Assembly: GCA_964614585.1 (NCBI GenBank)
Contig: CAZTLW010000097.1
Location: forward strand, 1-8,869
Reading direction: 5' to 3'
DNA: 8,869 nt
Origin: JAHEFX01 sp964614585
GTDB taxonomy: Bacteria > Actinomycetota > Acidimicrobiia > Spongiisociales > JAENVV01
Below are positions 1 to 5,266 of the stretch, piece after piece (positions within the stretch are counted from its first letter, which is position 1; each line of letters opens with the position of its first letter). The notes beneath the pieces are model-generated. The model was not told the origin of the DNA, ran no database searches, and saw only the letters and a list, made by a program, of their open reading frames with translations. A program made the translations under genes and the position numbers.

Positions 1-26
1 CACCGGCCTCCTCCGTCGGCCGGCAA

Positions 27-41
27 CCGACCGAAGGTCGG
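27..41. repeat. Short hairpin (6-bp stem, GAA loop)
   Basis: CCGACC, then GAA, then GGTCGG forms a perfect 6-bp inverted repeat. It lies between the left window edge and the 3' end of the acyl-CoA synthetase gene. It has no following T-run, so a terminator role is only possible. The gene to its left is outside the window. Confidence 0.35.
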
Positions 42-48
42 CGCACTT

Positions 49-63
49 CCCCCCGTCGGGGGG
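49..63. terminator. Possible terminator hairpin after the acyl-CoA synthetase gene
   Basis: Six Cs, GTC and six Gs make a perfect G/C stem 20 nt beyond the stop codon of the minus-strand acyl-CoA synthetase gene. On the plus strand the hairpin is followed by ATCTCTTCTC, which is only moderately T-rich; on the minus strand there is no T-run. It could end transcription of a plus-strand gene lying left of the window, the acyl-CoA synthetase mRNA, or both. High-GC actinobacteria often use hairpins without a good U-tract, so the call is tentative. Confidence 0.4.
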
Positions 64-82
64 ATCTCTTCTCGAAGACCCC

Positions 83-1591
83 TCAGATCCTCCGGTCCCG
101 GCCCTCCCACCAGGGGCGGCGCAGCTCCCGCTTGAGGATCTTCCCCGACGCGGTGCGGGGGATCTCGGTCACGACCTCGAACGAGCGTGGGACCTCGTAG
201 GCGGCGAGTCGCTCGTGGGCGAAGGCGACCAGTTCTGCCTCCGTCACCGGTGTGTCGAGCACCACGACGGCATGGACCGCCTCCCCCCACTCGTCGGATG
301 GGATGCCGATGACGGCCACGTCACGCACGGCCGGGTGCTCGTCGAGGGCGGCCTCGACCATCGCCGGGTACACGTTGACCCCGCCCGTGATGACCATGTC
401 CTTCTTGCGGTCGCGGATCGAGAAGTAGCCCTCGTCGTCCATGGTGGCGATGTCACCGACCCCGAACCACCCGTCGCCGAGTTGCAGATCGGCGAAGGCG
501 TCGTCCCTGCCGTGGTAGCCCAACAGGACGCCGCCCGACCGGACGTGGAGCTCGCCCTCGATGCCGGGCTCGGTGATCCGGCGGCCATGGCCGTCGAAGA
601 GCGCCACCTCCACGCCGGGGGCAGCGGTGCCGCACGACCCGGGCTTGCGCAACTGGTCCTCGGGACGCAGCACGGTGCAGACGCCGAGCTCGGTGGAGCC
701 GTAGACCTCCCACAGCGAGTCGGACGGGAAGTCGGCGAGGTAGGCCTGCTTGAGGGCGAACGACCATGGCGCCGCGTTGGCGACCAGGCAGCGCATCGAC
801 GACCGGTCGTGGCGGGCCTTCACGTCTTCGGGGAGCTGGGTGATGCGGCGGATGGGGGTGGGAGCCGAGAAGCTGGCCGTGACCCGGTGCCGGTCGACGA
901 TCCGGAGCCAATCCTCGGCGTCGAACCGCCGCTGGACCACCACCGATGCCCCGGCCCCCATCGCCAGGAACAAGAAGCCCTGTGGCCCCGAGTGGTGGAG
1001 TGGCCCCGTCGGGAGGTACCGGTCGTGGGGCCCGAAACCGAAGAGCTCGACGAGCGCCCCACCCGCCCGCGCCCCACCCCGCGCTCGTCGCAGCACGCCC
1101 TTGGGCCGGCCTGTCGTGCCGGACGTGTAGATCATCGCGGTCCCGGCCCGGTGGGGCCCCACGTCGGGTGGGGCCGCCGAGGAGGCGTCGATGCGGTCGC
1201 GGGCATCGGAGACCGCCACGTCCGGTGCCGAGCCGAAGGCGAGGACGTGGGCCAGGTCGGGGCAGTCGTGGCGGGCGGCGGCGACCAGATGGGCGTACTC
1301 GCCGTCCACGAAGCAGACCGACGCCCCCGAGTCGGCGAGGACGTAGGCCACCTCGGGTGGCGCGAGGCGGTGGTTGACGGCCACGGCGGCGGCACCGATG
1401 GCCTCCGTCGCGAAGAGGATGGCCACGACGTCGGGCGAGTCCGGGCCCAGCCACGCCACCGGGTCGCCGGGCCCGATTCCCAACTCGACCATGAGGTTGG
1501 CGAACCGGTTGGTGCGGGCCTCCAGTTCGGCGCGGTCCCAGGCGACCAGCTCCCCGTCGGGCGGGTCCCAGATGACGACGGCGCCGTCCAT
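83..1591 (-). CDS. Acyl-CoA synthetase (AMP-binding, ANL superfamily, FadD-like)
   Basis: This 502-aa protein is an ATP-dependent acyl-CoA ligase. It would activate a carboxylic acid through an acyl-AMP intermediate and then form the CoA thioester in the cytoplasm. Core motifs are present in order: the P-loop YTSGTTGRPKG (residues 155-165), YGSTE (297-301), the hinge region RDRKKDMVITGG (393-404), GGVNVYP (403-409), and PRTASGKILKREL near the C-terminus (478-490) with the catalytic Lys484. The usual GWxxTGD motif reads GWFGVGD (374-380), so one conserved Thr is Val. The frame stays open upstream to 1864, but that part overlaps the divergent gene and is low-complexity. The ATG at 1591 has a TANNNT box 7 nt before it and gives a normal family length. 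The family is sure. The substrate (fatty, aromatic or other acid) cannot be read from the sequence, and no beta-oxidation partner is in the window. Confidence 0.93.
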   Translation of the reverse strand: MDGAVVIWDPPDGELVAWDRAELEARTNRFANLMVELGIGPGDPVAWLGPDSPDVVAILFATEAIGAAAVAVNHRLAPPEVAYVLADSGASVCFVDGEYAHLVAAARHDCPDLAHVLAFGSAPDVAVSDARDRIDASSAAPPDVGPHRAGTAMIYTSGTTGRPKGVLRRARGGARAGGALVELFGFGPHDRYLPTGPLHHSGPQGFLFLAMGAGASVVVQRRFDAEDWLRIVDRHRVTASFSAPTPIRRITQLPEDVKARHDRSSMRCLVANAAPWSFALKQAYLADFPSDSLWEVYGSTELGVCTVLRPEDQLRKPGSCGTAAPGVEVALFDGHGRRITEPGIEGELHVRSGGVLLGYHGRDDAFADLQLGDGWFGVGDIATMDDEGYFSIRDRKKDMVITGGVNVYPAMVEAALDEHPAVRDVAVIGIPSDEWGEAVHAVVVLDTPVTEAELVAFAHERLAAYEVPRSFEVVTEIPRTASGKILKRELRRPWWEGRDRRI

Positions 1592-1598
1592 GGCGGCG

Positions 1599-1604
1599 AC
1601 GCTA
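1599..1604 (-). promoter_or_regulatory. -10 box for the acyl-CoA synthetase gene (leaderless)
   Basis: TAGCGT on the minus strand ends 7 nt before the ATG at 1591, so transcription would begin at or next to the start codon. No Shine-Dalgarno fits in this space, which supports a leaderless message. The box lies in one arm of the inverted repeat at 1601-1616. Confidence 0.5.
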
Positions 1605-1616
1605 CGCACGCGTAGC
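1601..1616. repeat. Inverted repeat joining two divergent -10 boxes
   Basis: GCTACGC, AC, GCGTAGC is a perfect 7-bp inverted repeat centred in the 34-nt gap between two divergent genes. Each arm contains the TAGC start of one -10 box. The two boxes are placed symmetrically, each 7 nt from its ATG. It may be a simple consequence of back-to-back promoters or an operator for a dimeric regulator of both genes. Confidence 0.6.
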
Positions 1617-1618
1617 CT
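1613..1618 (+). promoter_or_regulatory. -10 box for the phosphoribosyltransferase gene (leaderless)
   Basis: TAGCCT ends 7 nt before the ATG at 1626, the same geometry as the divergent box on the other strand. The gap has no room for a ribosome binding site, so the transcript is probably leaderless. Confidence 0.5.
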
Positions 1619-1625
1619 CGGCGGC

Positions 1626-2249
1626 ATGTTCGCCGATCGTGCCGATGCCGGCCGTCGGCTGGCCGCCCTGCTCGAGCGGTACCGGACCGAGGACCCGGTC
1701 GTCGTCGGCCTTCCCCGGGGCGGGGTGGTGGTGGCCGCCGAGGTGGCCGACGCCCTCGACGCCCCGCTCGACGTCATCCTGGTTCGCAAGCTCGGCCTGC
1801 CCTCCAACCCCGAGGTGGCGATGGGCGCCATCGGCGAGGGTGGCGTCCGGGTGCTCGACGACATCGCCGAACGGGTCCCGGTCGAGGCTGTGGCGGCGGT
1901 GGAGCGGCGGGAGCTCGCCGAGCTCGAGCGTCGGACCCGGCTCTACCGACCGGAGGGCCATCGCGTGTCCCTTGCGCATCGCACCGTCGTGGTGGTCGAC
2001 GACGGCATCGCCACCGGATCGACCGCGCTCGCCGCCTGCCGGGTGGCCCGCGCCGAGGGCGCTGTCCGGGTCGTGCTGGCGGTCCCCGTCGCCCCCCACG
2101 GGTGGGAGCGCCGGTTCGGCACCGCCGCCGACGAGTACGTCGCCGTGACCGCGCCCCGCGACCTGTGGGCGATCGGCCGGTTCTACGAGGACTTCCGGCC
2201 CACGTCCGACGACGAGGTCCTGTCACTGCTCCGGGCCGATCGGGGCTGA
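1626..2249 (+). CDS. Phosphoribosyltransferase family protein (COG1926 type)
   Basis: This 207-aa protein has a type I phosphoribosyltransferase fold. The PRPP-binding loop VVVVDDGIATGST is at residues 121-133, preceded by GLPRGG (28-33), which matches the pyrophosphate-loop region. The segment RKLGLPSNPEVAMGAIGEGG (54-73) is typical of the predicted phosphoribosyltransferases of COG1926. Members transfer or bind the 5-phosphoribosyl group of PRPP, but the acceptor of this subfamily is not established, so a nucleobase-salvage role is only inferred. The open frame runs upstream to 1374, inside the divergent acyl-CoA synthetase gene. The ATG at 1626 is chosen because family similarity starts there and a TANNNT box lies 7 nt upstream. 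Some relatives carry a dienelactone-hydrolase-like extension; this one is the single domain only. Confidence 0.88.
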   Translation: MFADRADAGRRLAALLERYRTEDPVVVGLPRGGVVVAAEVADALDAPLDVILVRKLGLPSNPEVAMGAIGEGGVRVLDDIAERVPVEAVAAVERRELAELERRTRLYRPEGHRVSLAHRTVVVVDDGIATGSTALAACRVARAEGAVRVVLAVPVAPHGWERRFGTAADEYVAVTAPRDLWAIGRFYEDFRPTSDDEVLSLLRADRG

Positions 2250-2263
2250 CCCGCCCTTCCCCT

Positions 2264-2277
2264 GCCGGGCTCCCGGC
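2264..2277 (+). terminator. Possible weak terminator after the phosphoribosyltransferase gene
   Basis: GCCGGG, CT, CCCGGC is a perfect inverted repeat 14 nt after the stop codon. As RNA it would fold as a 5-bp stem with a GCTC loop. There is no T-run after it, so termination is uncertain. Confidence 0.3.
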
Positions 2278-2279
2278 GC

Positions 2280-2285
2280 GACAAT
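2280..2285 (+). promoter_or_regulatory. Possible -10 box for the DUF4389 membrane-protein gene
   Basis: GACAAT matches four or five positions of a -10 hexamer in an otherwise GC-rich gap. TTCCCC, a weak -35 match, lies exactly 17 nt upstream at 2257-2262. It would give a leader of about 60 nt containing the Shine-Dalgarno GGGAGG at 2339-2344. The call is weak. Confidence 0.3.
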
Positions 2286-2350
2286 GGTCCCCGTGGTGAC
2301 GCGGCCCGGTGGGCCGATTCGGCCCCGGGCCACTCGACGGGAGGTTCGTG

Positions 2351-3769
2351 ATGGGTGCCGGCAAGGTCGTGATGGCGGTGATCGGTGGGTTCCTCGCCCT
2401 CATCGGCCTGGCGGTGATGGTGGGCGGTGGAGCCCTGATGTGGGCGTGGGGTGTCGATCGGGACGATGGCGGGTTCTTCACGTCCCCGTCGATCGGGCTG
2501 TCATCGAGCGGCCATGCCGTGGTGTCGGAGGAGATCAGCCTGGGAGCCCGACCGGGAGAGGTGCTGCCCACCGGCCGATTCGGGACGGTGCGCCTCGAGG
2601 TCGCGTCGGACGAAGCCGCGTTCGTCGGCATCGGACCGGTGGCCGACGTCGATGCCTTCCTCGACGACGTCGCCCACGACGAGGTCCGCCGGATCACCGA
2701 CGTCGGCGCCGTCTACCGCGACGTTCCCGGCGAGTCGCCGCCATCGCCACCCGGTGACGCCACGTTCTGGGCGGCATCCGCCGAGGGCTCGGGCGCCATC
2801 ACCCTCGACTGGGAGGTCGAGTCGGGCCGCTGGGCCGTCGTGTTCATGAACGCCGACGGAAGCGAGGGCGTGGCGGTGGACGTCGCCGCCGGGGTGACCA
2901 CCGCCTGGCTCCTCCCCGTCGCCATCGGCCTGCTGGTGGGCGGCATCCTCGTGGCGGGCCTCGGGGCGGCGCTCCTCGTCGTGGGGCTCGTCGCGCCGAC
3001 GTCGGAGCGAGCCGGGACCGCGGTGCCTGCGTCCGGCACCCTGACCTACCCGGTGCTCGTCGAGGGTGGGATCGACCCCGGCCTCAGCCGATGGCAATGG
3101 CTCTTCAAGTGGTTCCTCGCCATCCCCCACTACGTCGTGCTGGCCTTCTTGTGGTTCGCCTTCGTGGTCGGGACCTTCATCGCGTTCTGGGGCATCCTCT
3201 TCACGGGGCGCTACCCCCGCGGGATCTTCGACTTCAACGTCGGGGTGCTGCGGTGGAGTTGGCGAGTTGCCTTTTACACGGCGGGCGTGCTGGCGACCGA
3301 CCAGTACCCGCCCTTCACGCTGGCCGACGTCGACTACCCGGCTCGGCTCGACGTCGAGTACCCGGAGTCGCTCTCACGTGGCTTGGCGCTGGTGAAATGG
3401 TGGCTGCTGGCGATCCCCCACTACCTGATCGTCGGGATCTTCACGAGCGGTCTGGTCTGGTACACGACCGAGCTGGACGCCGCCGGGGAGCCCATCCTGC
3501 AGACGGGCGGCGGCCTCATCAGCATCCTGGCGTTCATCGCCGTGATCGTGCTGTTGTTCACGGGCCGCTATCCCCAAGGGCTCTTCGACCTGCTGATGGG
3601 CCTGCACCGCTGGGTGTTCCGGGTGGCGGCCTACGCGTCGCTCATGCGGGACGAGTACCCGCCGTTCCGCCTCGACACCGGTGGGGACGAGCCCCGCTCG
3701 GGCCCCGAGCCCCCGACGACGGGGCCGACGGAGGGCACCGCCACGCCCGGGGAGGTGTCGGGCACCTGA
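2351..3769 (+). CDS. DUF4389-like membrane protein with duplicated module
   Basis: This 472-aa integral membrane protein has no known function. An N-terminal hydrophobic segment (about 5-33) is followed by a non-membrane, probably external domain (34-186). A second strong transmembrane segment lies at about 187-213. The C-terminal part holds two copies of a DUF4389-like module. Copy 1 has KWFLAIPHY (253-261), FTGRYPRGIFD (284-294), RWSWRVAFY (301-309) and DQYPPF (317-322). Copy 2 has KWWLLAIPHY (349-358), FTGRYPQGLFD (403-413), RWVFRVAAY (420-428) and DEYPPF (434-439). The tail (about 445-472) is Pro/Gly/Thr-rich and probably disordered. A GTG at 2309 is possible, but the ATG at 2351 has GGGAGG 6 nt upstream and starts just before the hydrophobic segment. 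The zinc-ribbon gene follows 29 nt later and is probably co-transcribed. Confidence 0.85.
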   Translation: MGAGKVVMAVIGGFLALIGLAVMVGGGALMWAWGVDRDDGGFFTSPSIGLSSSGHAVVSEEISLGARPGEVLPTGRFGTVRLEVASDEAAFVGIGPVADVDAFLDDVAHDEVRRITDVGAVYRDVPGESPPSPPGDATFWAASAEGSGAITLDWEVESGRWAVVFMNADGSEGVAVDVAAGVTTAWLLPVAIGLLVGGILVAGLGAALLVVGLVAPTSERAGTAVPASGTLTYPVLVEGGIDPGLSRWQWLFKWFLAIPHYVVLAFLWFAFVVGTFIAFWGILFTGRYPRGIFDFNVGVLRWSWRVAFYTAGVLATDQYPPFTLADVDYPARLDVEYPESLSRGLALVKWWLLAIPHYLIVGIFTSGLVWYTTELDAAGEPILQTGGGLISILAFIAVIVLLFTGRYPQGLFDLLMGLHRWVFRVAAYASLMRDEYPPFRLDTGGDEPRSGPEPPTTGPTEGTATPGEVSGT

Positions 3770-3786
3770 GGGACACATCCTCGGAG

Positions 3787-3794
3787 AGGAGGTG
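3787..3794 (+). promoter_or_regulatory. Near-perfect Shine-Dalgarno of the zinc-ribbon gene
   Basis: AGGAGGTG is fully complementary to the 3' end of 16S rRNA and lies 4 nt before the ATG at 3799. It is the strongest ribosome binding site in the window and contrasts with the leaderless-looking genes. It supports both the start codon and real translation of this short frame. Confidence 0.75.
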
Positions 3795-3798
3795 AACC

Positions 3799-3999
3799 AT
3801 GGCCAAGGGCACCACCGACTCGCCGATCGCGTTCGTGGACCGGCCCGACCTGACCCCGCGGTGTCCGCGCTGTCAGGCCGAGCTCCACGAGATCTACCGG
3901 AAGGGCACCGGCGCCGCCTTCATCGAAGGGCGGACGTTCGTGTTCTTCTGCCCCAGCTGCCTTGAGGTGCTGGGCATGGCGCAGGGACGAATGATCTGA
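3799..3999 (+). CDS. Small zinc-ribbon protein of unknown function
   Basis: This 66-aa protein has two CxxC knuckles, Cys22/Cys25 (RCPRC) and Cys51/Cys54 (FCPSC), separated by 25 residues. This is the usual spacing of a treble-clef or rubredoxin-like zinc ribbon that binds one structural zinc ion. The stretch between them (ELHEIYRKGTGAAFIEGRTFVFF) alternates polar and hydrophobic residues, as in beta strands. No catalytic motif, signal peptide or membrane segment is visible, so it is probably cytoplasmic. It may bind nucleic acid or protein, but the sequence does not say which. The start is fixed by a near-perfect Shine-Dalgarno. It lies 29 nt after the DUF4389 gene and is probably its operon partner, though no functional link is known to me. 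Confidence 0.85.
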   Translation: MAKGTTDSPIAFVDRPDLTPRCPRCQAELHEIYRKGTGAAFIEGRTFVFFCPSCLEVLGMAQGRMI

Positions 4000-4018
4000 T
4001 TGGGGGTCACACGTTCCG

Positions 4019-4030
4019 CGGCCTTGGCCG
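4019..4030 (-). terminator. Weak hairpin after tRNA-Ser(UGA)
   Basis: CGGCC, two bases, GGCCG is a 5-bp inverted repeat 2 nt beyond the encoded CCA end of the minus-strand tRNA. It also lies downstream of the plus-strand zinc-ribbon gene. No T-run follows on either strand. It may help terminate or process either transcript, but the evidence is thin. Confidence 0.25.
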
Positions 4031-4032
4031 GC

Positions 4033-4123
4033 TGGCGGAGGGAGTGGGATTCGAACCCACGGAGACGCAGGACGCCTCAACGGTTTTCAAGACCGTCGCC
4101 TTCGACCGCTCGGCCATCCCTCC
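4033..4123 (-). tRNA. tRNA-Ser (anticodon UGA), CCA encoded
   Basis: The minus strand folds as a class II tRNA. The acceptor stem is GGAGGGA/TCCCTCC, and the D arm begins GCCGAGCGGTCGAAGGC. The anticodon stem ACGGT/ACCGT encloses the loop CTTGAAA, with anticodon TGA at 4087-4089. A long variable arm is followed by the T arm GTGGGTTCGAATCCCAC and discriminator G (4036). The long variable arm and G73 are serine identity features. The 3' CCA is encoded (4033-4035), unlike the two other serine tRNAs nearby. The 5' end lies 27 nt after the stop of the SCO6745-family gene on the same strand, so it may be co-transcribed with that gene or use a promoter inside its 3' end. Confidence 0.97.
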
Positions 4124-4150
4124 GGGGGCCATTCTGGCCGAGCAGGCGAC

Positions 4151-4942
4151 CTAGACCCGGATTCGGCCCGCGGCCTCGTCGAGGTCCACCACCCGCTCGG
4201 TGCCGGTGGCGCCGAGGTGCAACCACGGCGGGGCATCGAGGCGGTCGGTGGCGGTCTCGATCTCCTCGAGCAGCGTGAGCGCCTGCGAGGACGGCTCCAG
4301 GCCGTCCAGCAGGCCCCGGGTGTGCAGACGGTCGGCGATGGCCTCGACCTGTTCGGGCCGGTACCCGTGTCCGATCTCGTCGGCACCGTGCCCGGCGGCG
4401 ATCCGGGCGAGCACGTGCATCTCGTCGCCGGTCAGCCCGGACGTTCGCACCGCCATCCAGTGGCCCTCACCCCGGTGCTCGCGCAGCACGGTGGCAGCAC
4501 CGAAGAGTCGTGACGCCGGGGTGTCCCAGTCGACCGCCGACCAGGCCGCCGCCAGCGGTCGGCCGTCGAGGTCTGCGCCGGCCACGGCCGTCTCGAACAA
4601 CTCGACCAGTTCCTCCAGCCCGGGCACGGACCCGAACGCCTCGTCGGCCGCCTCGGTGAGACCCCGTCGACCGACCTCCCAGAGCCGATCGGTCGGCACC
4701 TGCCCCCGCGAGCGGTTGACCAGCTTCCCCACCAGACCGGCCGGGAAGAACGGCATGAGCGCCTGGGCGACGGCCGGGGAAATCGGGCCGAGCGGCGCCA
4801 GCCGCAGCGGGAAGTAGCCGGCCGCCGACGACAGGCCGACCTCGGTGAAGATGGCGGCGACCCGTGGGTGGTCGGTGGCGAACTGGAGGAGGGCGATGCG
4901 GTTGGCGACGCGGGCGGCGTCACGGGTGGGGATCGATGGCAT
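4151..4942 (-). CDS. SCO6745 family protein (HTH-like, function unknown)
   Basis: This 263-aa protein resembles the actinobacterial SCO6745 family. An N-terminal helical region (RDAARVANRIALLQFATDHP) precedes the family-like stretch AGYFPLRLAPLGPISPAVAQ (residues 41-60), whose core is the RxAPLGP motif. The C-terminal half has WDTPASRLFGAATVLREHRGEGH and a segment like a winged-helix domain. Family members are annotated only as helix-turn-helix-like proteins, and I know of no established reaction. No membrane segment or signal peptide is visible. The frame stays open upstream through two tRNA genes, so the ATG at 4942 is chosen: GGAG lies 5 nt before it and a TANNNT box 25 nt before it. The gene sits between two serine tRNA loci on the same strand. 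Family recognition is from memory of conserved motifs; the function is unknown. Confidence 0.8.
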   Translation of the reverse strand: MPSIPTRDAARVANRIALLQFATDHPRVAAIFTEVGLSSAAGYFPLRLAPLGPISPAVAQALMPFFPAGLVGKLVNRSRGQVPTDRLWEVGRRGLTEAADEAFGSVPGLEELVELFETAVAGADLDGRPLAAAWSAVDWDTPASRLFGAATVLREHRGEGHWMAVRTSGLTGDEMHVLARIAAGHGADEIGHGYRPEQVEAIADRLHTRGLLDGLEPSSQALTLLEEIETATDRLDAPPWLHLGATGTERVVDLDEAAGRIRV

Positions 4943-4967
4943 GGGGACTCCGTCGGAGGAACCGGGA

Positions 4968-4973
4968 ACGCTA
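4968..4973 (-). promoter_or_regulatory. -10 box for the SCO6745-family gene
   Basis: TAGCGT on the minus strand lies 25 nt before the ATG at 4942. The implied message has a short leader (about 18 nt) containing GGAG at 4948-4951. It is the same hexamer as at the acyl-CoA synthetase gene. No good -35 box is visible. Confidence 0.45.
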
Positions 4974-4998
4974 GCCAACGGACCCGGCCGAGCGCGGC

Positions 4999-5024
4999 GA
5001 ACGGCAGCCGATCGGCTGCCGTTC
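4999..5024. repeat. 26-bp perfect palindrome between tRNA-Ser(GGA) and SCO6745 gene
   Basis: The arm GAACGGCAGCC, the centre GATC and the arm GGCTGCCGTTC form a perfect palindrome. As RNA it would be an 11-bp stem with a GATC tetraloop. It begins 6 nt beyond the 3' end of tRNA-Ser(GGA) on the minus strand, a natural place for a terminator or a processing barrier, although no T-run follows. It also lies 57 nt upstream of the SCO6745-family start codon, so it could be an operator for a dimeric regulator. Confidence 0.75.
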
Positions 5025-5030
5025 ATCCGG

Positions 5031-5117
5031 CGGAGGGAGCGGGATTTGAACCCGCGAGGAGCGAAAGCCCCTACAGCATTTCCAATGCTGCGCCTTAGAC
5101 CGCTCGGCCACCCCTCC
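5031..5117 (-). tRNA. tRNA-Ser (anticodon GGA)
   Basis: This is a class II tRNA on the minus strand. The acceptor stem is GGAGGGG/TCCCTCC with one G-U pair. The anticodon stem CAGCA/TGCTG encloses the loop TTGGAAA, with anticodon GGA at 5081-5083. The variable arm is long, the T arm is GCGGGTTCAAATCCCGC and the discriminator is G (5031). The bases after it read CCG, so CCA is not encoded and must be added by the nucleotidyltransferase. It follows tRNA-Ser(CGA) after only 3 nt and must be cut from a shared precursor. Confidence 0.97.
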
Positions 5118-5120
5118 CGG

Positions 5121-5210
5121 CGGAGAGAGTGGGATTCGAACCCACGGAGAAGCTGTTGACTCCTCACTCGATTTCGAGTCGAGCGCCTTCGTCCACTCGG
5201 CCATCTCTCC
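5121..5210 (-). tRNA. tRNA-Ser (anticodon CGA)
   Basis: This is a class II tRNA on the minus strand. The acceptor stem is GGAGAGA/TCTCTCC. The anticodon stem CTCGA/TCGAG encloses the loop CTCGAAA, with anticodon CGA at 5174-5176. It has a long variable arm, the T arm GTGGGTTCGAATCCCAC and discriminator G (5121). The next three bases are CCG, not CCA, and tRNA-Ser(GGA) starts immediately after them. It is the first gene of the minus-strand serine tRNA unit, divergent from tadA. Confidence 0.97.
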
Positions 5211-5252
5211 TCGCCGACGGTGCCGACCGGGGCCGGCCACCGAGCGGGGCCG

Positions 5253-5258
5253 TAGTGT
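5253..5258 (+). promoter_or_regulatory. -10 box for tadA (leaderless)
   Basis: TAGTGT ends 8 nt before the tadA ATG at 5267. The spacing suggests a leaderless or nearly leaderless message. It overlaps the TACACT box of the opposite strand by five bases. Confidence 0.5.
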
Positions 5259-5259
5259 A
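5254..5259 (-). promoter_or_regulatory. Candidate -10 box for the serine tRNA transcript
   Basis: TACACT on the minus strand would start transcription near 5246, about 36 nt before the 5' end of tRNA-Ser(CGA) at 5210. That leader would be removed by RNase P. It overlaps the tadA -10 box, so the two promoters cannot both be occupied at once. Confidence 0.4.
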
Positions 5260-5266
5260 CCGGCCG

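Noticed and set aside
215..1615. A 466-aa plus-strand open frame
   Set aside because: It lies antisense to the acyl-CoA synthetase gene and is rich in Gly, Arg, Asp, Val and His without any family motif. The opposite strand has all ANL motifs. It is a high-GC shadow.
1592..1864. N-terminal extension of the acyl-CoA synthetase by 91 residues
   Set aside because: This part is Ser/Thr/Arg/Ala low-complexity sequence antisense to the phosphoribosyltransferase. It does not resemble the family, and the ATG at 1591 gives the normal length.
2284..2757. A 157-aa plus-strand frame starting with ATG at 2284
   Set aside because: It overlaps the DUF4389 membrane protein in another frame, is Arg/Gly-rich and has no Shine-Dalgarno or motif.
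4999..5024. Attachment site of an integrative element at the tRNA 3' end
   Set aside because: tRNA genes are common integration targets, but there is no integrase, no direct repeat of a tRNA 3' end and no foreign-looking sequence in the window.
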